A stretch of DNA of 64,000 bases from CAVRTM01 sp963696105 (GTDB taxonomy: Bacteria; Actinomycetota; Actinomycetes; Actinomycetales; Dermatophilaceae): NCBI GenBank assembly GCA_963696105.1, contig CAVOIP010000004.1, positions 186,001-250,000 on the forward strand, in the 5' to 3' direction. The position numbers and the translations under genes were made by a program. Positions 34,911 to 43,954 of this stretch are shown in pieces (the stretch's first letter is position 1; each line of letters starts with the position of its first letter). The notes beneath the pieces were generated by a model, which did no database searches, was not told where the DNA came from, and worked only from the letters and a program-made list of their open reading frames with translations.

Positions 34911-37268
34911 ATGAGCAGACGCCACCTGAGGTTCCCGTCGGTGCTCGGCGCGGTGACCGCGGCGGTGGTGGGCGCGATGCTCGTGCCCCCGGCCGCCGCA
35001 ACCGCCAGCGCGTCGGCGACGTCGGCCCCGCCCTCGTCTGCCGCCCAGGGGGCGCCACCGGCGCCCGGCGGCACGGCCACGGGCACCGCGAGCTACACCA
35101 ACCCCGTGTCCCGCGGCTTCGCCGACACGTTCGCCGACCCGTCGCTGATCCGGGCCAAGGACGGGTACTGGTACGCCTACGGCACCTCGGACCCGCTGCG
35201 TGAGGGCGAGGGCACGCCACACCGCATCCCCATCGCGCGGTCGGCCGACCTGGTCAGCTGGACGCACGTGGGTGACGCGTTCAGCGACGCCACGCTGCCC
35301 TCCTGGGCCGAGAAGGACGCAGGGATCTGGGCGCCCGACATCCGCTACGTCGACGGCCAGTACCGCATGTACTACGTGGTCACCCAGACGACCGTCACCG
35401 GGGAGCGCGACGACAACGCGATCGGCATGGCCACCGCGCCCACCCCGGCCGGGCCCTGGAAGGACAGCGGGGCGCCGGTGGTCGGGCCACGGCGCGGCGG
35501 CCAGGTCGGCGACGGCAACTTCCTGTGGACCTTCGATCCCACCGCCGTGACCGACACCGACGGCAGCCAGTGGCTCTTCTACGGGTCCTACTACGGCGGC
35601 CTGTTCACCACCCGGCTGAGCAAGGACGGCACCCACGCGGTCGGCACGCCGGTCCAGGTGGCCATCGACAACAAGTTCGAGGGCTCGTACGTCGTCCGTC
35701 GCGACGGATACTGGTACCTCTTCGCCTCCACCGCCAACTGCTGCGCCGGCCCCACGACGGGCTACAGCGTGCAGGTCGGCCGCTCCCGCAGCCTGCAGGG
35801 GCCGTACGTCGACCGGCAGGGCGCCCGGCTGACGGACTCCCGCGCCGGCGGCACCCCCGTGCTGAACCAGAACGGCAACCGCTGGGTCGGGGCCGGGCAC
35901 AACGCGATCGCCACCGACCTGGCCGGCCAGGACTGGATCGCCTACCACGCGATCGACCGGAACGACCCCTACCTCGACGGCACCTCCGGCATCAACCAGC
36001 GGCCGATGCTGCTCGACCGCCTCGACTGGGTCGACGGCTGGCCGGCGGTGCGTGCCGGCCAGGGGCCGAGCGAGCAGTCGGAGCAGGCGCCGGTCACGGA
36101 CGGCCGGGTCGTCACGACGTTCTCCGACGGTGACGACAACCGGCTCTCGACGACCGGCCGCTGGACCACGGCACAGGACGCACAGTCCGGCACCTACCTG
36201 CGGTCCGACCGGGCCGGCGCCGTCCTGACCCGGTCCTCCGTCACCGGGGACGTGCGGGCCGAGGCCGACCTGCGCTCCTCCGGCGCGGCGTACGGGCTGG
36301 TCGTGTCCGACCACGGCAAGGACGCGACCCGGCTGGTCATCGACCCCGCGGCCGGCACGGCAACCGTGCGCCAGGACGGCGGCGGGGCCACCTCTCGGAC
36401 GGTGCGGCTGCCGGCCGGGTTCGACGCCGCCGACTGGCACTCCGTCGCGCTCGAGCGCCGTGGGGACACCGTCACCGCGCAGCTGAGCAACGCCCGGCTC
36501 GGTGACCCGCTCGTTGACCTGCGGATCACCCTGTCGCACAAGGCAGCCCGGGCCGGCCAGGCTGGAGCGACCGCGGCAGGTGCCGGTGTCGGCGTCGACA
36601 ACCTGAGTGCGCTGCCGGCCGCGGTGCCGGTCACCCGGCTCGCCCCCGAGCACGTCCCGTCGCGGCTCGACCCGAGCGCCAGCGACGAGTTCAACGGCTC
36701 GGCCGTCGCTCCTTCATGGCAGTGGGTCCGTCGTGACGCCAAGGCCACCGTCGGCGGCGGCGCCCTGCACTGGCCGACCGAGGCCGCGGACCTGACCGGC
36801 ACCTCCAACGACGCCGGGATCCTGCTGCGCGACCCGGGTGCCGGCGCGTGGACCGCGGAGACCAAGGTCAGCATCGACCTCGGCACCGACACGGTGCGCA
36901 ACTTCCAGCAGGCCGGGCTCATCGCCTACGTCAACGACGACTTGTTCACCCGGCTCTCGCACGTGGCGATCTGGGACACCCGCCAGACCGAGTTCGGCAA
37001 GGAGATGCCCTACGCGGGAGGACTGTCCTACGGCGGCACCATCGTCGGCCCACCCGCGGCCACGACCTGGCTGCGGCTGACGCACCGCCTGGACAGCCGC
37101 ACCGGCGAGCACCTGTTGCGCGCGTGGACCAGCAGGGACGGCTCCACCTGGGTCAAGGGCGGCGTCTGGACGCTGCCGGCGACGGCCACGCTCAGGGTCG
37201 GGCTCGTCTCCCACGGGGGCGCCGGCGCCACCGCCGACTTCGACTACTTCCGCATCTACCGCGACTGA
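34911..37268 (+). CDS. Secreted GH43 family hydrolase (arabinan endo-1,5-alpha-L-arabinanase-like) with C-terminal beta-sandwich
   Basis: 785 aa with a Sec-type signal peptide (residues 1-30, VLGAVTAAVVGAMLVPPAAA). The GH43 five-blade propeller begins NPVSRGFADTFADPSLIRAK with the catalytic-base Asp in FADPSLI; WAPDIRYVDGQYRMYYVVTQ, FDPTAVTDTDGSQWLFYGSY and KFEGSYVVRRDGYWYLFAST (general acid Glu in the FEGSY context) follow. After residue about 400 come a concanavalin-like region and a DUF1349-type beta-sandwich (DEFNGSAVAPSWQWVRRDAK, TAETKVSIDLGTDTV, FQQAGLIAYVNDDLFTRLSH). Family substrates are arabinan or related arabinose polymers. The upstream palindrome suggests LacI control. Confidence 0.85.
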   Translation: MSRRHLRFPSVLGAVTAAVVGAMLVPPAAATASASATSAPPSSAAQGAPPAPGGTATGTASYTNPVSRGFADTFADPSLIRAKDGYWYAYGTSDPLREGEGTPHRIPIARSADLVSWTHVGDAFSDATLPSWAEKDAGIWAPDIRYVDGQYRMYYVVTQTTVTGERDDNAIGMATAPTPAGPWKDSGAPVVGPRRGGQVGDGNFLWTFDPTAVTDTDGSQWLFYGSYYGGLFTTRLSKDGTHAVGTPVQVAIDNKFEGSYVVRRDGYWYLFASTANCCAGPTTGYSVQVGRSRSLQGPYVDRQGARLTDSRAGGTPVLNQNGNRWVGAGHNAIATDLAGQDWIAYHAIDRNDPYLDGTSGINQRPMLLDRLDWVDGWPAVRAGQGPSEQSEQAPVTDGRVVTTFSDGDDNRLSTTGRWTTAQDAQSGTYLRSDRAGAVLTRSSVTGDVRAEADLRSSGAAYGLVVSDHGKDATRLVIDPAAGTATVRQDGGGATSRTVRLPAGFDAADWHSVALERRGDTVTAQLSNARLGDPLVDLRITLSHKAARAGQAGATAAGAGVGVDNLSALPAAVPVTRLAPEHVPSRLDPSASDEFNGSAVAPSWQWVRRDAKATVGGGALHWPTEAADLTGTSNDAGILLRDPGAGAWTAETKVSIDLGTDTVRNFQQAGLIAYVNDDLFTRLSHVAIWDTRQTEFGKEMPYAGGLSYGGTIVGPPAATTWLRLTHRLDSRTGEHLLRAWTSRDGSTWVKGGVWTLPATATLRVGLVSHGGAGATADFDYFRIYRD

Positions 37269-37492
37269 CCCGGCGCGACCGTTGCGCTTCCCACCCGGTC
37301 AGCTCCAGGAAGGCCCGACCTCGAGCGTCCTGTGGCTTGCCTCCCCGTGCTGATCCTCGACCCGTTCGTGCAGCGCGTCGTCATCGAGGGCGTCGCGTGG
37401 TCGGGCCGGAAGGGGTTGACGGGAACGACCGGTGCGGCGACACTCCGCCGCACCGGTCGACACCACCGGCCCCGGCACGGCACGCTGTAACC

Positions 37493-38338
37493 GTGCTCCG
37501 TACCCACAGCCCGGTCCGCGCGCTGACCGTCGCCGACCACGACGACGTCCTCGCGGTCTGTGCCCGGGACGCACGGGCCAACGTCTTCGTCTCCGCCCGG
37601 GTGCTCGAGGGCGCCCTCGCGAGCTCCCCGGGCTCCGTGCTCGGGTTCGCCGACGGGGGTGACCTCGAGGCGGTCTGCTGGGCCTCGGCCAACGTCGTGC
37701 CCGTCGGCTGCGGCCCCGAGGCGGTCGTGGCCTTCGCGGGCAAGGTGCGCAAGTGGCGCCGCCAGTGCGCCTCGCTGTTCGGACCGGCGGACATGGTGCT
37801 GGGGATGTGGCAGGAGCTCGCCACCTCCTGGGGGACGCCGCGCGCCGTCCGCCGGCACCAGCCGTTGATGGAGCTCAGCGTCGCCCCCAGCGCCGCCGGT
37901 GTGGCGGTCGACCCGCGCGTCCGGCGGGCCCGCCCCGACGAGGTGGACCTCGTGGTGCCCGCGGCGGCGGCCATGTTCACCGAGGAGATCGGCTACCCGC
38001 CGTACTGGGGCTCCGGCGCGGCGTACCGGCAGGCCGTCGCGGGCCTGGTTGCCCGGGGCCACACCTTCGTGCGCGTCGAGGACGGCCAGGTGGTGTTCAA
38101 GGCCGATGTCGGCTCGGTCGGTCTGGGTGTCGCCCAGCTCCAGGGCGTCTGGGTGGCGCCGGCCTGGCGCGGGCAGGGGCTCGCCGCGCCGGCCATGGCG
38201 GCGGTCGCCGAGATGGTGATGGCCGACATCGCCCCGGTGGCCACCCTCTACGTCAACGACTTCAACGCCCCGGCGCGCGCCACCTACCGCGGGGTCGGCT
38301 TCACCGAGGTCGGCAGCTTCGCCACGGTACTGCTGTAG
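37493..38338 (+). CDS. GNAT acetyltransferase with DUF4081 domain
   Basis: 281 aa, GTG start at 37493. The N-terminal DUF4081-like half (VCARDARANVFVSARVLEGA, VPVGCGPEAVVAFAGKVRKW) is followed by a GNAT domain with the acetyl-CoA loop VWVAPAWRGQGLAAPAMAAV and LYVNDFNAPARATYRGVGFT. The acceptor is unknown. Genes of this type normally lie between ispG and proS in actinobacteria. That pairing is kept with proS here but is separated from ispG by the ABC/LacI/GH43 block. Confidence 0.85.
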   Translation: MLRTHSPVRALTVADHDDVLAVCARDARANVFVSARVLEGALASSPGSVLGFADGGDLEAVCWASANVVPVGCGPEAVVAFAGKVRKWRRQCASLFGPADMVLGMWQELATSWGTPRAVRRHQPLMELSVAPSAAGVAVDPRVRRARPDEVDLVVPAAAAMFTEEIGYPPYWGSGAAYRQAVAGLVARGHTFVRVEDGQVVFKADVGSVGLGVAQLQGVWVAPAWRGQGLAAPAMAAVAEMVMADIAPVATLYVNDFNAPARATYRGVGFTEVGSFATVLL

Positions 38339-38486
38339 CGGCCGGCGGCCGGGGCTGCGGCTCACGCCGGACGCGACGGCGCTCCGGGCGACGCGCCGGC
38401 CGAAACGGGCGTGAGGCCCCTCCCGCGGGACCGATATCCTCGGAGCGTCCGTGGTGCACCCGCCCGGACCCGACGAAGGAGTACCC

Positions 38487-40265
38487 GTGGCGCTGCGCAT
38501 GTCGACCCTGTTCCTGCGAACCCTGCGCGAGGACCCGGCCGATGCGGAGCTGCCGAGCCATCGGCTGCTCGTGCGGGCCGGCTACATCCGCCGCGTCGCC
38601 CCCGGCATCTACACCTGGCTGCCCCTGGGTCTGAAGGTGCTGCGCAACGTCGAGCGCATCGTGCGCGAGGAGATGGACGCGATCGGTGCCCAGGAGCTGA
38701 GCTTCCCGGCGCTGCTGCCCCGCGAGCCCTACGAGGCCACGGGACGCTGGACGGAGTACGGCGACAACATCTTCCGGCTCAAGGACCGCAAGGACGGCGA
38801 CTACCTCCTCGGGCCGACCCACGAGGAGATGTTCACCCTGGCGGTCAAGGACCTGTACTCCTCGTACAAGGACCTGCCGCTGTCGATCTACCAGATCCAG
38901 ACCAAGTACCGCGACGAGGCACGTCCGCGCGCCGGGCTGCTGCGCGGGCGCGAGTTCGTCATGAAGGACTCCTACTCCTTCGACGTCGACGACGCCGGGC
39001 TCGAGGCGGCCTACCTGCGCCACCGCGAGGCCTACATCCGCATCTTCGACCGGCTCGGGTTCGACTACGTCATCGTGGCGGCCATGTCCGGGGCCATGGG
39101 CGGCTCGCGCTCGGAGGAGTTCCTCGCGACGGCCGAGAACGGCGAGGACACCTACGTGCGCTGCACGAAGTGCGACTACGCCGCCAACGTCGAGGCGGTG
39201 CGGGTGCCGGTCCCCGACGCCGTGCCGTACGACGCCGCGCCGGCCGCGCACGTCGAGGACACCCCCGACACCCCCACGATCGAGACGCTGGTCAACCACC
39301 TCAACGAGGCGTTCCCGCGCCAGGACCGTCCCTGGGCGGCCGGTGACACGCTGAAGAACGTCCTCGTGATGCTCGTGCACCCCGACGGCACCCGTGAGCC
39401 GTTGGCGATCGGCCTGCCCGGTGACCGTGACGTGGACGAGAAGCGGCTCGAGGCCCAGGTCCACCCCGCCGAGGTCGCCGCGTTCGACGAGGCCGCCTTC
39501 ACCGCGAACCCCGCGCTGGTCAAGGGCTACATCGGTCCCGGCGCGCTCGGGGAGGAGGGCACCTCGGGTGTCCGCTACCTGCTCGACCCCCGGGTCGTCG
39601 AGGGCACCCCCTGGGTCACCGGCGCCAACGAGCCCGGCCGGCACGTCCTGGACCTCGTGGCCGGCCGCGACTTCACCGCCGACGGCACCATCGAGGCGGC
39701 CGAGGTGAGGGCCGGTGACGTCTGCCCGAGCTGCGGCGAGGGCGTCCTGGAGACCGCTCGCGGCATCGAGATGGGCCACATCTTCGCGCTCGGCCGCAAG
39801 TTCGCGGACGCGCTGGGGCTGAAGGTCCTCGACCAGAACGGCAAGCAGGTGACCGTGACGATGGGGTCCTACGGCGTCGGCGTCAGCCGCGCCGTGGCCG
39901 CCGTCGCCGAGGGCAACCACGACGAGGTCGGCCTGGTGTGGCCACGCGAGCTGAGCCCCGCCGACGTGCACGTCGTGGCGACCGGCAAGGACGAGGACGT
40001 CTTCACCACGGCCGACGAGGTGAGCGACGAGCTCGAGCGCCGTGGCGTCAGCGTCCTGTACGACGACCGCCGCAAGGTCTCCCCCGGCGTGAAGTTCAAG
40101 GACGCCGAGCTGATCGGGGTGCCGACGATCGTGGTGCTCGGCCGCAACCTGGCGGAGGGCACCGTCGAGGTCCGCGACCGCCGCACCGGGGACAAGCGCG
40201 ACGTCCCGGTCGCGCGGGCCGTCGACGAGATCGTGGCCGAGGTCCTCGGCGCCAGCACGACCTGA
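38487..40265 (+). CDS. proS: Prolyl-tRNA synthetase, bacterial (ProS type 1)
   Basis: Charges tRNA-Pro. 592 aa from the GTG at 38487, with GAAGGAG six bases upstream. Class II motifs: MSTLFLRTLREDPADAELPS, HRLLVRAGYIRRVAPGIYTW, LLGPTHEEMFTLAVKDLYSS, QTKYRDEARPRAGLLRGREF, VMKDSYSFDVD. The inserted editing domain (residues about 230-400) includes CTKCDYAANVEAV; the catalytic core resumes at GIEMGHIFALGRKFADALGL, TMGSYGVGVSRAVAAVAEGN. The anticodon-binding domain ends the protein. The stop overlaps the start of the HAD gene. Confidence 0.95.
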   Translation: MALRMSTLFLRTLREDPADAELPSHRLLVRAGYIRRVAPGIYTWLPLGLKVLRNVERIVREEMDAIGAQELSFPALLPREPYEATGRWTEYGDNIFRLKDRKDGDYLLGPTHEEMFTLAVKDLYSSYKDLPLSIYQIQTKYRDEARPRAGLLRGREFVMKDSYSFDVDDAGLEAAYLRHREAYIRIFDRLGFDYVIVAAMSGAMGGSRSEEFLATAENGEDTYVRCTKCDYAANVEAVRVPVPDAVPYDAAPAAHVEDTPDTPTIETLVNHLNEAFPRQDRPWAAGDTLKNVLVMLVHPDGTREPLAIGLPGDRDVDEKRLEAQVHPAEVAAFDEAAFTANPALVKGYIGPGALGEEGTSGVRYLLDPRVVEGTPWVTGANEPGRHVLDLVAGRDFTADGTIEAAEVRAGDVCPSCGEGVLETARGIEMGHIFALGRKFADALGLKVLDQNGKQVTVTMGSYGVGVSRAVAAVAEGNHDEVGLVWPRELSPADVHVVATGKDEDVFTTADEVSDELERRGVSVLYDDRRKVSPGVKFKDAELIGVPTIVVLGRNLAEGTVEVRDRRTGDKRDVPVARAVDEIVAEVLGASTT

Positions 40266-41014
40266 TGGCCGGCAGGGGGGTGGAGACCGCGCGCCATGCG
40301 CCGCTGCGGGCGGTGATCTTCGACTGGGGTGGCACGCTCACGCCGTGGCACACCGTCGACGCGGCCGAGCAGTGGACGGTCTTCGCCTCGGCCGTGCACG
40401 AGGACGAGGAGCGGGCGGCCGAGCTGGCCGCCAGGATCCTCGCCGGTGAGGACCACGCGTGGCACCGCGCCCGCACCGGGCAGGGCAGCGCCCACCTGGA
40501 CGACCTGCTCAGGGAGGTGGGGCTGGACCCCGGCGACGTCGCCCACGAGGCCGCGCTCTCGGCGTACCGGAGGTTCTGGGAGCCGCACACCTTCACCGAC
40601 GACCACGTCCGGCCGCTGTGGGAGGGCCTGCACGCACGCGGGCTGCGCGTGGGCGTGCTGTCCAACACGATCTGGTCGGGGGAGTACCACCGCAGCGTGT
40701 TCGAGCGCGACGGGGTGCTGGACCTCATCGACGCGGACGTCTACTCCAGCGAGATCCCCTGGACCAAGCCGCACGTCGAGGCGTTCCGCGCCGCCGCCGC
40801 CGCGCTGGGCGTGGAGGCCGGCTCCGCGGCGTACGTCGGTGACCGGCTGTTCGAGGACGTGCACGGCAGCCAGGCGGCGGGCATGCGCGCCATCTGGGTG
40901 CCGCACTCGCAGATCCCGGCGGCCCAGCAGGTGTCCGTCGACGTCGAGCCGGACGCGGTGGCCCGCGACCTGCTGGACATCCTCGCCATCGTGGACGACT
41001 GGTGCGGCCGGTGA
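40265..41014 (+). CDS. HAD family hydrolase
   Basis: 249 aa, ATG overlapping the proS stop by one base. HAD motif I is VIFDWGGTLTPW (nucleophile Asp in DWGGT), motif II LRVGVLSNTIWSG, motif III Lys in PWTKPHVEAF and motif IV AAYVGDRLFEDVHGSQAAGM. DWGGT in place of DxDGT, with an alpha-helical cap, puts it in subfamily I phosphatases of the phosphoglycolate-phosphatase type. The substrate is unknown. Overlap with proS and the next gene points to one transcription unit. Confidence 0.88.
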   Translation: MAGRGVETARHAPLRAVIFDWGGTLTPWHTVDAAEQWTVFASAVHEDEERAAELAARILAGEDHAWHRARTGQGSAHLDDLLREVGLDPGDVAHEAALSAYRRFWEPHTFTDDHVRPLWEGLHARGLRVGVLSNTIWSGEYHRSVFERDGVLDLIDADVYSSEIPWTKPHVEAFRAAAAALGVEAGSAAYVGDRLFEDVHGSQAAGMRAIWVPHSQIPAAQQVSVDVEPDAVARDLLDILAIVDDWCGR

Positions 41015-41796
41015 GCGACCCCGGCACCACGACCACGCTGCTGCTGATGCTGGCCGGTCTCGCAGCCGGCTGGGTGGACGCGGTGGTCGGCGGCGGTGGC
41101 CTGATCCAGCTGCCGGCCCTGGTGCTCGGGCTGCCGGGGGCGGCACCGGTGCACATCCTGGCCACCAACAAGCTGGGGTCCATCTGCGGCACGTCGGTCA
41201 GCTCGGCCACCTACTACCGCAGGGTGCGGCCGGACCTGCGCACGGCCGTGCCGATGGCGCTGGTGGCCTTCCTCGGCGCACTCGGCGGCGCCCTCGTCGC
41301 CTCGCACCTGCCCAAGGCCGCGTTCAACCCCATCCTGCTGGTCGTGCTCGTGGGGGTCGGGGCCTACACGCTGCTGCGTCCCGAGCTGGGGTCGCGCACC
41401 TCCCTGCGGTTCGCGGGACACCACCACACGCTGGCGGCGGTGGGAGCGGGGCTGGTCGTCGGCTTCTACGACGGCGCGCTGGGCCCCGGCACCGGCTCCT
41501 TCTTCGTCTTCGCCCTCGTCGGGGTGATGGGCTACGCCTTCCTGCAGGCCAGTGCGAAGGCCAAGATCGCCAACTTCGCCACCAACCTCGCCGCCTTGGT
41601 TATCTTCGTCCCTCAGGGCGCGGTGATCTGGCGGGTGGGCCTGCTGATGGGGGTGAGCAACCTGGTCGGTGGCTACGTCGGCGCGCGCACCGCGGTGTCG
41701 CGCGGCACCGGCTTCGTCCGGGTGATCTTCGTGGTCGTGGTCGGCGCGTTCGTCCTCAAGATCGGCGCCGACGTCGTCCGGCAGCTGATCGGCTGA
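41011..41796 (+). CDS. Sulfite exporter TauE/SafE family membrane protein
   Basis: 261 aa with about seven to eight helices and the two-fold repeated TauE/SafE pattern: LAAGWVDAVVGGGGLIQLPA, LATNKLGSICGTSVSSATYY, then GFYDGALGPGTGSFFVFALV and AKAKIANFATNLAALVIFVP. Family members move sulfite, sulfoacetate or other small anions. The start is taken at GTG 41011 because it overlaps the HAD stop as GTGA; an in-frame GTG at 41002 is possible. No sulfur genes are nearby to name the substrate. Confidence 0.87.
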   Translation: MSDPGTTTTLLLMLAGLAAGWVDAVVGGGGLIQLPALVLGLPGAAPVHILATNKLGSICGTSVSSATYYRRVRPDLRTAVPMALVAFLGALGGALVASHLPKAAFNPILLVVLVGVGAYTLLRPELGSRTSLRFAGHHHTLAAVGAGLVVGFYDGALGPGTGSFFVFALVGVMGYAFLQASAKAKIANFATNLAALVIFVPQGAVIWRVGLLMGVSNLVGGYVGARTAVSRGTGFVRVIFVVVVGAFVLKIGADVVRQLIG

Positions 41797-41877
41797 CGCG
41801 CCGTGGCGCCGGAACGCACAGGAGGGACTCCAGGTGGTCCACAGAATTTTCCTAGGATCCGGCCCGATTCTGAGCAG

Positions 41878-43330
41878 GTGAGCACGCCACCGCTGACCGC
41901 CTCCGCGCCGACGCCCCCACTCGGGTCCTCGCGCCGGCCGCACTCCTCCGCCGTCCGCCCTCGGCCGCCGGACACCCCGCAGTGGTGGCGCGACGCCGCA
42001 GGGTCGCTCACCTGGCTCTCGCTGGTCGTGGTCGTCGCCCTCTGGCTGGCCGGGGGAGGGCTCGCAGCGGTCCACTCCACCGGTGGCGCCCTCACCTCGC
42101 TGGGCCGGGTGACCGGCCTGGTGGCCTCGGACCTGCTGCTCGTGCAGGTGCTGCTGATGGCGCGGATCCCGATGGTGGAGCGCAGCTACGGCCAGGACGA
42201 GCTGGCGCGCCGCCACCGGCTGGTCGGCTTCACCTCGTTCAACCTGATGGTGGCGCACGTCGTCCTCATCACCCTCGGCTACGCCGCCACCTCGCCGAAG
42301 GGGCTGTGGGGCACCATCGTCGACTTCGTCCTGAACTACCCCGGCATGCTGCTGGCGGTCGCCGGGACGCTCGCCCTCTGCGCTCGTCGTCGTCACCTCG
42401 ATGCGGGCCGCCCGGCGGCGGCTGCGCTACGAGTCCTGGCACCTGCTGCACCTCTACGCCTACCTCGGGGTGGGCCTGGCGCTGCCGCACCAGCTGTGGA
42501 CCGGGCAGGAGTTCCTCACCTCGCCGGTCGCCACGGTCTACTGGTGGACGCTGTACGCCGCCGCGCGGCCAGCGTGCTGGTCTGGCGGGTCGGGCCTGCC
42601 GGTCTACCGCACCCTGCGGCACCGCCTCGTGGTCACCGACGTCCGTGCCGAGGGCCCCGGCGTCACGACCGGTGACCGTCGGCGCGGGCGCGACCTGGAC
42701 CGCCTGCCGGTGCGGGCCGGGCAGTTCCTCCACTGGCGGTTCCTCGCCGGACCCGGTGGTCCCGGGCGCACCCGTACTCGCTGTCCGCGGCCCCGGACGG
42801 GCGACCGCCTGCGGATCACGGTCAAGGCACCTCGGCGACGGCAGTCGTCGGCGCTGGCCCGGCTGCGGCCGGGCACCCGGGTCGTGGTCGAGGGGCCGTA
42901 CGGGCGGCTGCACGCCGGGCGTCCGCACCCGGCGCCAAGGTGCTGCTGATGGCCTGCGGGCATCGGCATCACCCCGCTGCGCGCGCTGCTCGAGGAGCTC
43001 CCGCAGCAGCCCGGCGACGTGATGCTCGTCTACCGCGCCCGCAGCCAGGAGGACGTGATCCTGCGCGAGGAGCTGGTCGCGCTCGCCGAGGCCAGGGGGG
43101 CGCGCCTGTTCATCGCGACCGGCTCGCGTGTGCCTGACCGCGACAGCTGGCTCCCCGCCGAGGCCGCCCACCTCAGCGACGTCGAGGGCCTGCGCCACCT
43201 GGTGCCGGACGTGGACCAGCGCGAGGTGTACCTCTGCGGCAGCGTCGGCTGGATGAAGGCCGCCGAGCGCGCCGCTCTCGACGCCGGCGTCCCCCGCGAC
43301 CACGTCCACCTCGAGCGCTTTGCGTACTGA
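41878..43330 (+). CDS. Ferric reductase-like transmembrane FAD/NAD(P)H oxidoreductase (frame-disrupted)
   Basis: N-terminal ferric-reductase-like membrane domain of about six helices with paired histidines (HRLVGFTSFNLMVAHVVLIT, then ESWHLLHLYAYLGVGLALPH), consistent with two b-type hemes. The FAD-binding part (RAGQFLHWRFLAGPG) and NAD(P)-binding part (ITPLRALLEELPQQPGDVML, YLCGSVGWMKAAERAALDA) follow. Frame changes cluster between 42380 and 42960, where several extra bases are needed to restore the protein. It probably passes electrons from cytosolic NAD(P)H through FAD and heme to the outer face, with the next two genes as acceptor and flavin-attachment enzyme. GTG start at 41878. Confidence 0.82.
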
Positions 43331-43390
43331 CCACCCGCGGCCGAGAACGCCGACCACCGCGACGTCCCCGCGACCGACGAAGGAACTTCG

Positions 43391-43954
43391 ATGAGACGTA
43401 TCGTCACCACGCTGTTGTCCACGATCACCGTCGTGGTGCTGCTGTTCACCTACCACACCAGCACCGACAGCGGGTCACCGTCGGTGGTCGCCGGCTCGGC
43501 CGGCGGCTCGGCTCCGGGCACCACGTCCGGGGGCTCGAGCACCCCGACCCCATCCGCCACACCGTCCGCCCCGTCCGGGAGCGGGCCCGGCGACGACTCA
43601 GGGGCCGGTGACGACGGTGGGTCGGCGCCGACGCCGACGGCGACCGCCTCGCCGACCCCGAAGGCGCAGTCCTCCGGGACGAAGGCCTACACCGGCGACG
43701 CCGTCGACACCCGCTGGGGCCCGGTGCAGGTGCAGATCACCGTCTCCGGCGGACGGATCACCGCTGCCCAGGCCGTCCAGTACCCCAACGGGAACGGCCG
43801 CGACGCCGAGATCAACGGCTACGCGCTGCCGGTGCTGAGCCAGGAGGCGGTGCAGGCGCAGAGCGCCCAGATCGACACCGTCTCCGGCGCCACCGTCACC
43901 AGCGACGGCTACATCCAGTCGCTGCAGTCGGCCATCGACCGGGCGCACCTGTGA
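43391..43954 (+). CDS. Secreted FMN-binding domain protein with covalent flavin site
   Basis: 187 aa. N-terminal signal or anchor RIVTTLLSTITVVVLLFTYH, then a Ser/Pro/Gly/Thr-rich linker at residues about 27-90, long enough to span part of the cell wall. The FMN-binding domain reads YTGDAVDTRWGPVQVQITVS, GGRITAAQAVQYPNGNGRDA, and ends in the flavinylation motif VSGATVTSDGYIQSLQSAID, in which the second Thr of SGATVTS is the expected FMN attachment site. ApbE, the transferase, is encoded immediately downstream and overlaps by four bases. Likely an extracytoplasmic electron carrier. Confidence 0.87.
   Translation: MRRIVTTLLSTITVVVLLFTYHTSTDSGSPSVVAGSAGGSAPGTTSGGSSTPTPSATPSAPSGSGPGDDSGAGDDGGSAPTPTATASPTPKAQSSGTKAYTGDAVDTRWGPVQVQITVSGGRITAAQAVQYPNGNGRDAEINGYALPVLSQEAVQAQSAQIDTVSGATVTSDGYIQSLQSAIDRAHL

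Noticed and set aside
31021..37268. Transposon or genomic island ends flanking the ABC/LacI/GH43 block
   Set aside because: No transposase, integrase, terminal inverted repeats or target-site duplication could be seen, so it is reported only as a break in gene order.
37269..37492. Possible gene between the GH43 gene and the GNAT gene
   Set aside because: Open frames there are antisense or low-complexity shadows without ribosome-binding sites; I see only an intergenic spacer.
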